In this document: one piece after another, positions 38,601 to 51,135 of the stretch
Layout: the number at the start of each line of letters is the position of its first letter
Position numbering within the stretch: position 1 is the first letter of the stretch
Source of the DNA: Anthoceros angustus
Taxonomy: Eukaryota > Streptophyta > Anthocerotopsida > Anthocerotales > Anthocerotaceae
NCBI GenBank assembly: GCA_010909165.1
Contig: MU008153.1
Location: forward strand, 558,001 to 622,000
DNA: 64,000 nt
Direction: 5' to 3'
Translations under genes and position numbers: made by a program
Notes under the pieces: generated by a model
Told to the model about the DNA's origin: nothing
The model's input: only the letters and a program-made list of their open reading frames with translations
Database searches by the model: none

Positions 38601-39000
38601 CTCTAAAGCGTTTGTATCGTCCAACACACGCAATGATTGCGGATGTTGGAAGCTTAGATGTAAGTGCGCGCATAAGTTTCTTGAATTATATCGATTTGAA
38701 AGAAAAGCCGAACGAGAATGGGACTTTAGGTTTTGCCACGTACTTGCAATCTACAATCTCAAATAACGTGTATCAAAACAATTATTCAAAAGGTTGCGGG
38801 TGACATGTCTGCAGAAAAATACCAAAAAGGTGATTATAGTGCGGATTTTTCAAGTGCAAAAGGTCCGCCACGTCAGGTGCAAAAGGGTTTCGGAGAAACC
38901 CTTTCTAACAGACAGTTTGATGTCCAATTGCTTTTTATATTTCGGCTATCGCAAGAAGGTAGGCCAAAATAGGCGCTATCAATTTTTCTCAGCTTTACAA
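38601..39000. other. Intergenic, nothing recognised
   Basis: Frames are short and overlap on both strands. I see no motif. This may be further debris of the neighbouring repeat cluster. Confidence 0.35.
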
Positions 39001-39113
39001 GCATCTGATTCCTCAAAATTTGAATACGGTCACATCTCAGCATCAAATTCCTCAAAATCTGAATGTGGTCATATCAACATCGAATTCCTCAACATCCGAA
39101 TATAGTCACATCT
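39001..39113. repeat. Three-copy 36-base tandem repeat
   Basis: The segment catcaaattcctcaaaatct then gaatnnngtcacatctca is repeated three times with substitutions (starts near 39001, 39042 and 39078). Confidence 0.75.
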
Positions 39114-39520
39114 CATTTATGATCAGATATGCTTGCGATAACCAATACATAAAAGGCGTGCACGTTTTAACACTAAACTATCTAGATAAGCATCAAATTA
39201 AAAATAATACTTAATTATAAAACTGGAAAATATTTTAAAATATGTTAAAATTTCATCTTTTACCAAACTAAACTATTGGACAAAGGGGCGCCAAAAACTC
39301 TAGCTGCATACGGTAATCATAGATTGAGATGTATGATGTCGCTTGATCGAAGATTTGTGATTTATGGTTGAGCAGCAAACAAAAGGACTGGAAAGGCATA
39401 TGAAAGATATTCCATCCAGAACGAAGGCGCCACGGTCCACGAAAACATGTCGTCCCATACATGGAAAACGGAAAACACCTTTCATACACTTGGGCCTACA
39501 GTCATCGAGAGCGCGAGGCC

Positions 39521-41467
39521 ATGTCCCGTGGTGGGACGGTGGTGGTGCTCGACAACGGTGCCGGATTCTGCAAGGCGGGAATTGCGGGGGAGGAGAGGCC
39601 TTCCGTGGTGGTGCCAAATTGCGTGGGCCGGCCTCGCAGCAGCAAGAAATGGCTGGCCGCGGACCTGCTGCAGGAATGCGAGGAGATTCAGGGAATTGCT
39701 CTGCGCCGTGCCATGGACCGGGGGTATCTCACTCTGGTGGACGTGGAGAAGGAGGTGTGGGATCGCATTTTCAAGCACCTGCTCAAGGTGAAGCCTGCCG
39801 AGTGCAGCCTGCTGCTGGTGGAGCCGCTGTTCACTCTGCCTGCCATTCAGAAAATGACAGACGAGCTGGTGTTTGAGGAGATGGGGTTCCAGTCGCTGTA
39901 TGTGGCCAACGGGCCTGCTCTGGCGCATCTGTATGAGTGCAGCCGAGCTCCGGCTACCAGCTTGCTGGCGAAGTCCGGGTGTAGCTTGGTGTTGGACTGT
40001 GGATTTTCGTTCTCGCACGCTGTGCCGGTGTACCAGGGGTTTGTTGTTAAGCAGGGCGTGAAAAGGCTGAATTTGGGAGGCAAGGCGCTTACCAACTATC
40101 TCAAGGAGCTCGTGTCTTATCGGGCGTGGAATATGATGGATGAGACTTATCTGATGGAGGATGTGAAGGAGGAGTTGTGTTATTGCTCGCTCGACGTCAA
40201 GGCAGACCTTGAGGTCGCAAGGTGCTTCGGACCGGATGTTTCATTGTTGAGGCTGGGTTTGGGGTTTTGGAGCTGGGGTTTCAAGTTAGGGTTCAGGGTG
40301 GTGAAAGGTGTGTGAACGTGGTGTCGGTGCAGAAAGCGTGGGAAAGACAACTACATTCAGTGTCAGTATGTTTTGCCTGATGGGATAAAGTACAAGCGAG
40401 GCTTTGTTAAGGACCCCGCAGCTGCGAGCAGGGCGATGAAGAAGGGGTCGGACTTGATGGACGTGGATACAGTGGTTTTGACAGAGGACGGAGACGGCGC
40501 CAAAGTTCCAGAGCCTCTAGGTTTTGGTGACCAGAAAAAGAAGGGCAGTAAAGTGGCTGGTCACACAGTAGATGAGGATCAGGTACGACTTTCAGTAGGC
40601 TTTCGGTGTCTGCTCTTCGCAACAACAGAATGGGGAACAGAGGCAAATGGGATGCTGAGCAGCTGACGTTTTCGTCTGTAGGAGCTGACCTTGACCAACG
40701 AAAGGTTTCTTGTTCCAGAGATGTTGTATCATCCGGCTGACTTAGGTCAGAGCATGCTTTTCTAAGTCGTTTCAAAGTTCTGCAATCTGAAGCGATCACC
40801 TACGGGGGGCTGATTGAAGCGCAGTTTTCTTGTAGGAATGGATGAGGCGGGACTAGCAGAGTGTGTTGTGAGAGCTGTCAATGCCTGTCACTCTGCGCTA
40901 CATCCTTTGTTGTATTCCAGGTTGAATAAGTTCTCACGTTTCTGATGATTCTGGCGGACTTGACTTTCATCCGTTCTCGCAGCTGACTCCTGTTATTGCT
41001 TTTCTGAAGTGTGATATTGACAGGCGGAAGCACACTGTTTCCCGGTTTTAAGGAAAGGATGTGAGTCATCTCGTAAGCTATTTCACCTGAATCGCATGTC
41101 TGCAGTGTAGCTAGTGGTTTGTACTTTTGCCGAAATGAGACTCGAGTTGCTCTGCCTTAATCTCTTGCTTCCCTTCGCTTCTTGCAGGGAGCTAGAACTC
41201 CGGCCTCTTGTCCCTGCGGAGTATCAACTCAACGTTCAACTTGCTGAAAGGTAACGCCTCTTGTCGATAAGATTTGCTGCTCCTCGTTACAGTAGTACTG
41301 ATTTCACTGGACTGATTTTCCTTCTGCGTTCAAGCAGTCCCATGGAGAGTGCGTGGAGAGGTGGCTCAATCTTGGCTTCAAGTCCTGACTTTTACGGTGC
41401 AGCTGTCACCAAAAGGGAGTATGAAGAGCATGGTTCCCTGAGATGTCGACGCAGATTCTTGCAGTGA
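39521..41467 (+). CDS. ARP6: Actin-related protein 6, SWR1 chromatin-remodelling subunit
   Basis: Seven exons: 39521-40221, 40333-40582, 40682-40745, 40836-40920, 41010-41060, 41188-41250 and 41338-41467. All introns are GT-AG and the frame closes at 447 residues. The N-terminus has the actin-fold phosphate loop (VVVLDNGAGFCKAGIAG). Further family signs are LLLVEPLFTLPAIQ, LVLDCGFSFSHAVPVYQG, NLGGKALTNYLKE, then ILTGGSTLFPGFKERMELEL in the second nucleotide-binding part, and the C-terminal WRGGSILASSPDF with CRRRFL. Arabidopsis ARP6 is about 420 residues. In plants ARP6 is part of the SWR1 complex that deposits histone H2A.Z and controls flowering time and temperature response. The insert between residues about 258 and 315, rich in Lys and Asp, explains most of the extra length. 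The start follows an upstream ATG in the same frame at 39461; the later Met begins at the usual family position. Confidence 0.95.
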
Positions 41468-44400
41468 AGCATCTAAGCTGTCTTTAACGCTATGGAGGGG
41501 GCCCAGACGGGACTTACACACTGCTCTTGGCTACTCATAAAGGTTGTACGCTGTGCTTTCAAAGTCGTTTTTCCCATTCAGTTTTTCACATCAGCCTCAT
41601 CCCTCACCTGAACCAAGATCACGCGGTGAAATTGGTCATGGCAGGTTCTGAACTTCAAGTCTTCACTCCAGTGGTCTGAGGCGCAGGAGCAGCTATAATT
41701 TTTGTGTGGTGGAGAAGGAGGCAGTCGGAAGTCTCCTTAGAGTGTGATAGTTGTGACACTTTTTTGTACTATCTTTCGGGTTTAGATTCACAAGCGTGTA
41801 GATGGTGGAGAAAACTGTGACCTTGAGTAGTGGGCCAGGCGGAAATGGTTTACTTGTGTCAAAGTCGAGAGAGCTCTCATTGCTTCAGACGGACGGAGGA
41901 CTGGAAGTGCATTCCAAGCGGGCTCGTCGTACACACCAGGACTGTACAGCCGCGCAGCGCTGTTGACATCCCGGTTGACAGCTCCCGGGTCTGTTGCAAC
42001 AGCGTTGCCTCACAGTTTTTTGACATCCGTTGCTTTAGAAGGAAAGGGTGGAAACAGGTCAATGCGCCCCAACCATTTCGGACTACAGATGACTGGATGT
42101 ACACGGATATCCCGACATTGTTTGATGCAGTGGATTTAACAACGAACTTCTGGGACGTTGAGAACAAGAAGATTCCGTCCTACGGAGCCCATAATCCAAT
42201 AAGCATAGTTTAATACAATTCGATATCTGATCATCATCATCTGCGCAAGCCAAACGCCAAACCGCCCCAAATCCTTCGTATACGCTCATTTCCATGAAGC
42301 CCTCATTTAATCAGGCAGTTACCAACTTCCGTTTTGTACAGCTCTGGGGCACATGATCGCAAATCCCCCACACATCAACTCTGATTACTGTCTTGATCTA
42401 CCCTGCACCTGCCATGCATCCACTAATCTGCATCCAAAATGTGCCATTACTGCAAGATTAGAAGGGGATTGTGGTAGGAGATAGGCCAAATCCTGATGAG
42501 TAGGCCGGGCGGAAATGGTTTACCACAGGGGTAACTGCGCAGGAACTGTTGAGCTTCCCGAGCAGGCCCGGCGGCCAGGAGCTAACGACTTGGATTGAAT
42601 GCCCCAAGGCCACATTCCGTTACGGTTACCATTAATTGGTTGATCATGTAGCTCCCCTTGTGTATAAGTGAGTAGAAATAGAGCAGGGTGGCACACAGCA
42701 GCTGATGATAAGGCAGACATGCGGACAAGAAGCCCGATTTTGGCGGCAATGATTCTGCGCTGTGCCTTCTGCAACGACAAAGCAAACGTCATTTGTGGCA
42801 GCCTTCGTTTGGAGGGCTGCGTGGGCCTGGGCATAGCAGCCTGGGGGATTAGAGAGTATGTAGGCAGGCGAGGGGCCTCGCTGCCTCGCAGCTCACAAAA
42901 TCCTTACTTGAAAGTGCAGCTTCTATTCGTCAAATCATGATTGGCAGGACAGAGGTTACAGCAATCCACCCCTTCCGCACCCCAATCTGTTGCAGCAGCC
43001 CGCTTCAACTTCGCGTTTCTGTTGCAAGCGAACGTCTTCCGGAGCCCATAATGCCGCTGTCACCCCTATCTGCCTTCTTGCTTTGCCTCATGACCCCGAG
43101 CATCACCCACTTCACACAAAATCTGGTAATAAGAAGCAAAATTTGAAATTTACGCGTCCCTGTGCAGCAGGACCATGATGCCATACCATTTCCAGCCTTA
43201 AGTTCAGCAGCTGGTTCGGGCAAAGCTATGATGATGCAGCCCCAGGTCATGATCCAAGAATCCAGGCAGCCTACAGCATCAAGTCACTCACAATTCACGG
43301 ACCCAACAGGCGACACAACGTGTAGGTATACAGAGATCCAGGACGACGGGCGTCGTATCTCTTCTCTTGTCTTCACTCCCCCACCTTGCGAGTCAAACCG
43401 ACTCGCCTTTCCTCACGTTGCCCACGACCATTTTCCAAGTCGTTCCTCTCACTGCCCTTGGCACATGCAGCCCTGGGTGACTGGGCCAGCCCTGCCTGTC
43501 CTGCCAGCAAACAATGGACCTGAGGCTGGGCCCTCTTCAATGTGGTGCGCATCATGACCATGACTCCATGTCAGATGCATCATCACCCTACCCCATATCC
43601 CCCCAAGGGATATTAGCCGGTACATCACATCTAACACAACTTGCCAAGCAAAGGACTCTCCCTGTAAGCGCTCGCCAGCTGAGCGCTGATGAGCCAAGCC
43701 CCGCCAAAACGGTGTCAGACTCCACAACAGTCCCCGTCGCGGCACCACCTCTAGTTGTGTGTCCCCGTTGTACCATCCTCTCCCTAACGTCACTGACTAC
43801 TACCTTACGCATCTTTCATACGAAGCCTTTCTGCAGCTCCCATCAGTCGAAACAAGAACAAACAGCTGTTGCCAAAGCATCCCCATCTCTACAGCAGGCC
43901 GGTCTCCCCCACAGTGGAGTCCACAGTCAAGCTTTCAGGACTGCCACGCAAATCTACGCCCGGTCTCCGTCCTTGCTCCATGCAATCCAATACCTCCATA
44001 CAGTATCTACGTACTCCTCACCCTCTCTCCACACACTCCCCATCCCTCCATGTACGTATGTACCTACAAACCACTCACACCATTGAATTGAACACACAAA
44101 CACAACCTACATTCGCAAAGCCAGCAAAACCTTTGCAAAACCTAGAGTCCTCAAGGTAACCGCTCCATGCAATCCCGATACACAATCCTATCCCTCTCAC
44201 GCATGGACATGCTTAATCCAAAAAGAATTACAACATAGACAGTCACATACACACGCAAAGAGGACAGACACATCCACACGCAAAGACAACACAAGACAAC
44301 TCATACCCTAAGGGACCATGCAAGGCAGCGGCCATCGCTCACAGCCACCAAACGTTGGAATGAAGAAGCCAATGTGTAAATGGCTGCATGTTTGACCTTG

Positions 44401-46343
44401 GCAAAAGCCGGAAGACGATGAACAAGAGGTGGCACTGGCAGCGCGGAAGCATGTGCAGGCTTGTCGCCTCCAAGGCGGCGTGCATTGACATGTGTGAGAT
44501 GCGGTTCAGGCTTACCTCACCCGCTTTTGACCGCATCTCTGCTGCATGCGCTGCTCCTCCTCCTGCTCCTCATGCTGATGCTCTGCTTGTGCTGCCCGCC
44601 TTTCGAGCTTCCACACTCCATCGCTCCCTGTTGGATGCTTCCGCTAGCTTCCTTCCTCCTTGCATGCGCATTGCGCACACTCGAACGCGCCTCCCATGCA
44701 CGATGCGCAGAATGATTATGCCTTTTCACACGGACCGCTTCGCGCTTTTTCCTGATCTGTACCGCAAAGCGTATTTAGACTGGATACTGGATACTGGATA
44801 CTGGATACTGGATACGGCGGTACTACATACATACACCATGTCCGGGCCGACCCCGTTACCGTGGAGCGGGGCTCCGCTGGGTTTGTTTTTTTCCCAGCCG
44901 AGGAATCTGGGGGATAAGTACAGTTCCTGTTCCACACGCAGTGCGTTACAGACTGTCGAGAAGATTTTGGCGCGCGGACCTCCAGGCCATTACAGCAGCC
45001 CTGTTTGCCTTAGCAGTCCTGGTCCTATTCAGCTGTTTGCACCCTGTTTGGCTTGTGTTATCGTATCAAGTCGCGGTCCGTGGCATGCTGGCTCATGGCG
45101 GATGAGAGGCGTATAGCAGGAAATTAAAAGTGGGAAGGCACCGCGGGTGGGACCACGGTTAGGGCGGACACTGTTTAGGGGACTTTAGGCCGCGGTAAGT
45201 GGGTCCCAGCCGTCGGGTGGGACCCCGGGTTTGGCAGCGGTAGTAGGTAACTGGCAGCGCGACGGGCCCACCAAGGTTAGAGGAGGGGCCTTCCCGTTAG
45301 CTGGACGTACTGCGTCGTACCACAGCCGGGTTGCTGCTGCCCTACAAACTCTTGATCTCCGTGAGAGGGCGCGGCCGGCCCGGATTGGGCTGCAGTTGTC
45401 CCTCGGAAACGTCCATACGCTGTTGTCTTTGTCAACCCCTACCATGTTACTTGTCAGATTTTGTAATCAATCCACCTGTTATGCTGTTATGGATTTCTGT
45501 GGATCGGATTGTGGGTTGGGCTATCCAGTGCCCTCCAACTACTTACAAAAGTGAATTCTTGTTTCTTTGTTTATACAAAGAGCTCGTTATACTCTCTCTT
45601 CATCCATAAAATCTCTTGCTTTTTTGTGGTATAAGTTGTACTACAGAGGATTATTATGAAAGAAAGTAATCGTGTCAATATGAATCTTGTGTAAGTATTT
45701 ATGCTTAAAATTTTAGGAACCTGGTAAAAACATAGAGATTTATTTGGTCTCACATTTGAAACCCAACCATGCACTCTTCTCTGATAGGCAACTGGCAGTC
45801 GAGCAGTGGGTAAAGTTTGGCGAGATTGTAATGCCCCAAGCTTAGGGAGGGACTTGAGTTGTCTAACTCAATAGGTCAACCACGGTAGTGGTATTTGAAG
45901 ATGTTGGAACAGAGTATAGACCAAGTGTGAATGGAATGGGATAGGTACTCAACAAGCAACCCAAAAGAATGTGTTGTTTGGCATAATGATTCTTTTACAT
46001 GATGTATTCATACATCCAAAGCTTTTTAAGAATAACATAACATCCCTTTATGTTGTATATGTGGAGAAGCTATGAGAATAATAACACAAACATTCCTATC
46101 AAACGTATCTATATCTATAAAGAGTGTATGTCTATGGGTAGACTCTTCCAATCCTTTTATAACCAACAACTTCAAAGAATCGTATACTATTACAAACCAA
46201 TGATATATATTATATAGATGTGGAGGTGCATCTTTCTTCCTTATGAAAAAGACGTGGTTTAAGGAAAGCACGTGCTTCAATGAACCAAAGAGCCTCTCTT
46301 GTAAAGTGACAAGAAGAAGAGAAAATCCACTCAAGCCTACTAA
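41468..46343. other. Intergenic between ARP6 and the 46-kb repeat, no gene supported
   Basis: A 3' UTR for ARP6 is expected at the start. A short direct repeat, gagta(gt)gggcc(a/g)ggcggaaatgg, occurs near 41825 and 42499. Long frames at 41830-42213 and 44388-45116 lack an ATG start or any motif. The latter crosses a (CTGGATA)n run. Sequence from about 45600 turns abruptly AT-rich. I see no RNA gene. Confidence 0.4.
44780..44815. repeat. Heptanucleotide repeat (CTGGATA)5
   Basis: Five perfect copies of ctggata lie in a row followed by a final c. It is one of four heptamer arrays in this window. Confidence 0.95.
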
Positions 46344-46606
46344 AGACAACATACTGTCAAGAGTTATAAGGAATACAATATTCGTCTAGTGCATTGAAGC
46401 CTACTAGAGACAATATGACACCATTTTGTCAAGAGTTATAAGGAATACAATATTCGTCTACTCCAGTGTGAAGTGTGCTAAAGACAACATTTTATCAAGA
46501 GTTATAAGGAATATAGTATTCGTCTTCCTAACCAGGGATCCACATCCTTGTGTTATGCTAAAGACAACATTTTGTCAAGAGTTATAAGGAATATAGTATT
46601 AGTCTA
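46344..46606. repeat. Four-copy AT-rich repeat with variable spacers
   Basis: The block tgtcaagagttataaggaat followed by a(c/t)a(a/g)tattcgtct occurs at 46355, 46427, 46493 and 46573. Each is preceded by agacaaca(t)ttt-like sequence and followed by a spacer of about 20 to 35 bases that differs in content. Spacing is 72, 66 and 80. It lies within an AT-rich insert (about 45.6-46.9 kb) in a GC-richer surrounding. Confidence 0.8.
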
Positions 46607-48551
46607 CCAAACCACGTCCTTATGTTCGTGGTCTACATCCTTGTGTTCCTCCTCTTTTTCTCTTTGTAAAAGATCTACATGGATCGTTAGAATTCTAAAT
46701 AATAAAATATTTTTTGCATGACAGTGGACTGTAAAAGAAAATATTCAAATTGAATTCAACTCAATAAAAGGTGGTCTTCTCCTGAAAGAACTCACACATG
46801 GGAGTCCGGCCTGCCCCACTTTAACGAGTCGACATAAATTTTGACATAGATATATTAGCCTTGCAACTATTTTCCTCTCTTAAAAATATATAGCAGCCCT
46901 TTCCTACCACTATATGCGTTGGGACAAGTTGCGTGCGTCATCTGTAAAATAACGAATACATAAATGCATGGATGTACCTGTACATGTTACGTTGCAGGGA
47001 GGAGACCAGGTCGGAAAGCAAGGAAAGGAGGAAGAATGTCGGAAAGGAGACTGAGCAAGTTGTGTGACCGGGTGTGAGAGAGAAGGAGAGGAGAGTCTGC
47101 TGAGAGAGCGCAACTCGTGGAACGGAGCGGGGGACGCTGGAGCGAGATATGGCTTTTGGTGGTACGCGGAAGGAAGGCATCTTATCATTATGGCCGGCCA
47201 CGGTCTCGATGTGTGGAGCCCAAAAGGAGAGGGCGGAGATGGGGCTCCTCCTCTCCAAGCTCCATTACCATTAGCAGCCATAGCCATAGCTCGTAGCTCG
47301 TAGCTCGTAGCTCAGAGCCCACAAGCCATAGCCGTAGCCGTGGCTGGGTAACAAGGTGGGCATTGCAATAATGGGCGATGCGTATGTGGTATGTACCTCC
47401 CTTATCGATCTGCTCGTCGTGGTGGGCTGTGGCTCCAAGCAGAACACGGCTGCCAGACAGCCGGTAACGCTGCCTCGTATGCGCAAATGGGCAAACACCG
47501 ACGCGGGCGCCCAGTAAAAGCGACAGGGACACGGCAATGCGTGCGGATGCGGCTTCCTGGGCAGACAGCGAAATTTAAGGCTTTCCGCGGCGTCCACGGC
47601 TCCGATGCCTGCAAGCGGGGATGGACGATGGAGCCCAGGACGCCGGACGATGGAGCAGGAGCCAGCAGCCCACAGGACCCAGGACCCAGGACGGGGGTGG
47701 GCCTGCAATGCATCAGCAGGAACTGGAGCAGCAGGAGCAGAGGAGGAGGAGGAACCGTGGCACTGCACTGCACTGCACATCACCCCGGGCGGGACCCGCC
47801 ATCTCTGCAGCTGCAGCTGCACCTGCACCTGCTGCTGCTCTCTCTCTCGCTTCTCGCTTCTCGCTTCTCGCTTCTGCCACAGTTTGGGGTGTCCTTGGAC
47901 GCGCCAGGGCCAGGCAGACAGACAGGCGTGTCAGCAACTAGTGCAGGACTCGAGACGCTCCATTCAGCGAACACCGCTTCTCCGACTCCTGCTGCTGCTG
48001 CTGCTGCAGCTGCTGCACTTGCTGGGCAATGCTGGCCCACGCTGGGTCCTGCGGCCCCGAAATGCAGCAAATCGCATTGAATCGCATTCCCACTTCCCCG
48101 CTCCTTGTCCGGATAGATTAATCCCGCCCTTGAATGCATCTCACATCCGTCCACCCCTTGCCTGATTCGGGCCGATCGTGATGGAGGCGGAGCTCCAGCT
48201 TCTCCCTCCTCCCCGGGTCCCCGTCTCGGGAGTCGGGTCACTCGAGCGGGTCCATGTGCGGCCAGGCCCGGGCCCGGCCCCCCCGTCCCCCGCCTCCTGG
48301 GATTAGCCCGTTCCGTTCTTGTGTTGGAAGCATCGCCCACCTGCCAGCGCCATGGCCCATGGCCCTCTGGCACCAAAGCACTATCTCCTCCGCAGGAGGG
48401 AGACGGCGATGGATGGAGAATCTCGGTCCGTGAGCTGACTCTGCATCTCTACTTCTCTGTATTTTTATCGTCATGGCATGGAGGAGAAGCTCCCAGTGTA
48501 GAAGAATGCTGAAAGCAAGTATCGCACCCTAAGGTCTCCCCCGTGTCCAGA
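46607..48551. other. GC-rich intergenic with two heptamer arrays
   Basis: The repeats are (TAGCTCG)n at 47287-47313 and (GCTTCTC)n at 47845-47875, plus CAG/CTG-rich runs around 47980-48020. Several frames of over 100 codons on both strands are Pro, Ser or Ala-rich and follow these repeats. None has a domain. I support no gene here. Confidence 0.45.
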
Positions 48552-48708
48552 CACGTTTGCCGTTTGTGGGTTGTTCAGGAGAGAACGTTTGCAGTTGTGG
48601 GTCGTCAAGGAGAGAAGGTTTGCAGTTTGTGGGTAAAATAGGAGCTCGAGAACGTCTGCAGTTTGTGGGTTGTTTAGGAGAGAACGTACGCAGTTTGTGG
48701 ATTGTTTC
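48552..48708. repeat. Five-copy tandem repeat of about 32-36 bases
   Basis: The unit built on gtttgcagtttgtgggttgt then tcaggagagaac occurs five times in diverged form. The frames it opens on the minus strand (Pro-Gln-Thr-Ala-Asn repeats) are by-products. Confidence 0.8.
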
Positions 48709-48964
48709 CATCTGTTGTTGTATTTTGTGATCGGGTTCCCATCCTCTGAGTATATCATGTACCAACCAGCTTGGGAAGAGCAGGGGGTCATAGTGAGATG
48801 GAGGAGTTAATTCTGTGTTTCTGAAGTGACGTTGTATTCTGTGATGTTACCCCTGGTTTGAATGATTCCATGTAGATACCATAGGACAGGTTGGGGAGAC
48901 CCGAGGACCAGAGCGGGATGGAGGAGTTATTCCCCATGTGTGGAACCATCTACTCCATGCACTG

Positions 48965-49064
48965 GGATTTGCAAGCACGCCATTTCTTTCATTCCAAATG
49001 CTCGCAATTTCAACGGATTTGCAAGCACGCCATTTCTTTCATTCCAAATGCTCGCAATTTCAAC
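48965..49064. repeat. Perfect 50-base tandem duplication
   Basis: The 50 bases that begin ggatttgcaagcacgccatt and end with gctcgcaatttcaac occur twice without a single difference (48965-49014 and 49015-49064). The identity implies a very recent duplication or an assembly effect. Confidence 0.95.
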
Positions 49065-51135
49065 CAATCTACATCAGTTGTGGGCGCAGAGGCTTTACTC
49101 CAATCAACTTCTTGCGATGGTGACGATGCTCTCCCGGTATTACGACTGTCGTTACTCATCATCGTCGGCATAAAAAACGGAGATAGAATCTCCAGCCTTG
49201 ACTCCAGTGCCCGGGGCCTTGCCTGCGGCACCTCGGACTTGGGTCGTGCAGGCCGAGGAGATAATGGGTTTGTAACAGAGTTCCTACAGACGTCGTCAGA
49301 AGTTGGTTTTGTGAAACCGTCCTTGACGTAGGTCTGTGGAGTATGAGGATTTGCATGACTCATGGACGGATTAGTCTAAAACCAACACTAGTGCGAGACA
49401 CATCGGCCTCTTCATCCAGTAGTCGTGGCCGTTTGCCATGGCGTCGTGCTCTGACTGACATAGTTTGCGTGTAGGATCGACAAGGGCAACCGGTGGCAAC
49501 AGTTGTTGTTGCTGTTGCTTGCTTTGCTTGCTTTGCTTGATTGCTTGTCTGCTTCCTGGGGGAGGGAGTTGATTTACCGAGGTGAACGCAAGCACAGGGT
49601 GCGGAGACTGGAGAGCAGAGGGTGGAGAGGAAGGAGATATCATGCCTGGTGCAGCTGCGGCAGGTGCCTGCACTTGCAGGGATCGCAAATGCATTTGGAG
49701 GTGATGATGGAGGGGAGGTGAGTGGGTGATTGTGGCTGCCTCCCAAGCCCAGACACGAGCTTTACTGTAGAGAGAGGTGGATTAGGCCCGGAGCCCGGTG
49801 ATGCAAGTGAGGCCTATGATTAGAGCGTCTAAACTGTCTGCTGCCCGGGAGACAGCATAAAGGGGAGAGAGAGATTCAAAGCCCCCGGGAGCCCGGGCCA
49901 GGCCACCATCGCCACACCTGCAGCCATGCTCTCTGCTCTCTGTTCCTGTTCCTCTGTTCCTGCTGCTTTTCTTCTCTTTTCTTGGCTTCGCTTCTCCGAG
50001 TCCCTGTCTTCGCTCCTCCACTCTATCTCTTTCACAGTCCTTTCTCTTCTCTCAGCCTAGCTTAGCAAGCAAGAAGCCTGTGTGTGAGTCCCGCCTCCAG
50101 CAGTAGCAGCAGCAGCAGCAGCAGCTGCAGCTGCCTTCAAATACCCGCCTTTTGCTCTTTCTTATCCCTCTCAGCTGCGGCAGCCGCTCCTAAGCGCCCA
50201 GGGTCTTGTCTGTGCCCCTCTTGTGTTGTGCAACAGCCTAGCCGGCTGCAGCCTTCCCAAGGCTCTCATCTCGCGGCTCTCCTTTCCCCTCTGAGACTGC
50301 TGGGCTGGAGAGAGAGCTCTAGCTCCAGCTCCAGCTCCAGCTCCAGCTGTGTCTGTGTCTGTGCTGTCGGAGAAGTAGAGCTGCATCTTGGCTCGGGAGG
50401 CACAATTCGAAGCTGGCTTTGAGCTGTTGGGCAAGAGTGAATTAGCTTGAGCTCCACGCTAGCTTGGTTCAGGCAATGCGGCTTCTCGGAGCTGCATTGT
50501 TGTCCGCCGAATAGCAGAGGGGAGAGGGTGAGGATATCTGTAGCCTCCAGCTTGCTGTTCCTTCAGGTCTGCTTCTTGCTGGAGCAAATTCGGTGGTTTG
50601 CTTGCATGCCGCTGCTGCTGCTGCGTTTTGCAAGCTCAGCCCAGCTGAAGAATCGGTGGAGTGTCCAGAAGGGAGAGTGAGAGAGTGAAGAAAGGAAGGA
50701 AGGAAGGAAGGAAGGAGGGAAAGGGAGCTTTGAGCTTGGAGAGGTTTGTGGGCTTTAACGGGTTGGTGTGGAGTCAGTCGGAGGCCGCTTTCGGTGGGAG
50801 GAGGATGCTTTCCGGGAGCGAAGGTAGCAGCAGGAGGAGCATCGCAGCCCGATAGCACCCAATTCTGAAAACCCCTTCAAAACCCTGCAGATCGGGCGCC
50901 GAGAGCAAGCTGGGCGGATCAATTGGGCAGGCCTGGGCCGAGGTAGAGCGGTCTCGTGGTCTGACTTGCTCTGACAAAGTCGGTGCTTGGAATCGGATGA
51001 GGGTCGTGGCACCACGACATGAGCTGCTTGTCGACAAACGGTGCTTGAATCCGTTCCGTTTCTGAGGAAGAAGCAGGCATCGCCATCGCCATCTGCAGCT
51101 GCATCCGGCAATCGATCGAAGAGCTCATCGCTGCA
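49065..51135 (+). other. Upstream region and probable long 5' leader of the EPFL gene
   Basis: From about 49900 the plus strand is rich in CT and CTG/CAG runs (for example gcagcagcagcagcagcagc near 50105, (AGCTCC)n near 50318-50350 and (GGAA)n near 50694), which is common in plant 5' leaders. Several upstream ATGs lie before 51136, so upstream open frames could limit translation. No protein-coding gene is supported here. Confidence 0.4.

Noticed and set aside
44388-45116. 242-codon plus-strand frame
   Set aside because: It is low in complexity and crosses the CTGGATA repeat. It has no motif and overlaps frames on both strands in GC-rich DNA.
46344-46606. CRISPR-like array (repeat with unlike spacers)
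   Set aside because: The genome is eukaryotic with spliceosomal introns, the repeat copies differ from each other, spacing is uneven, and no cas-like gene is present.
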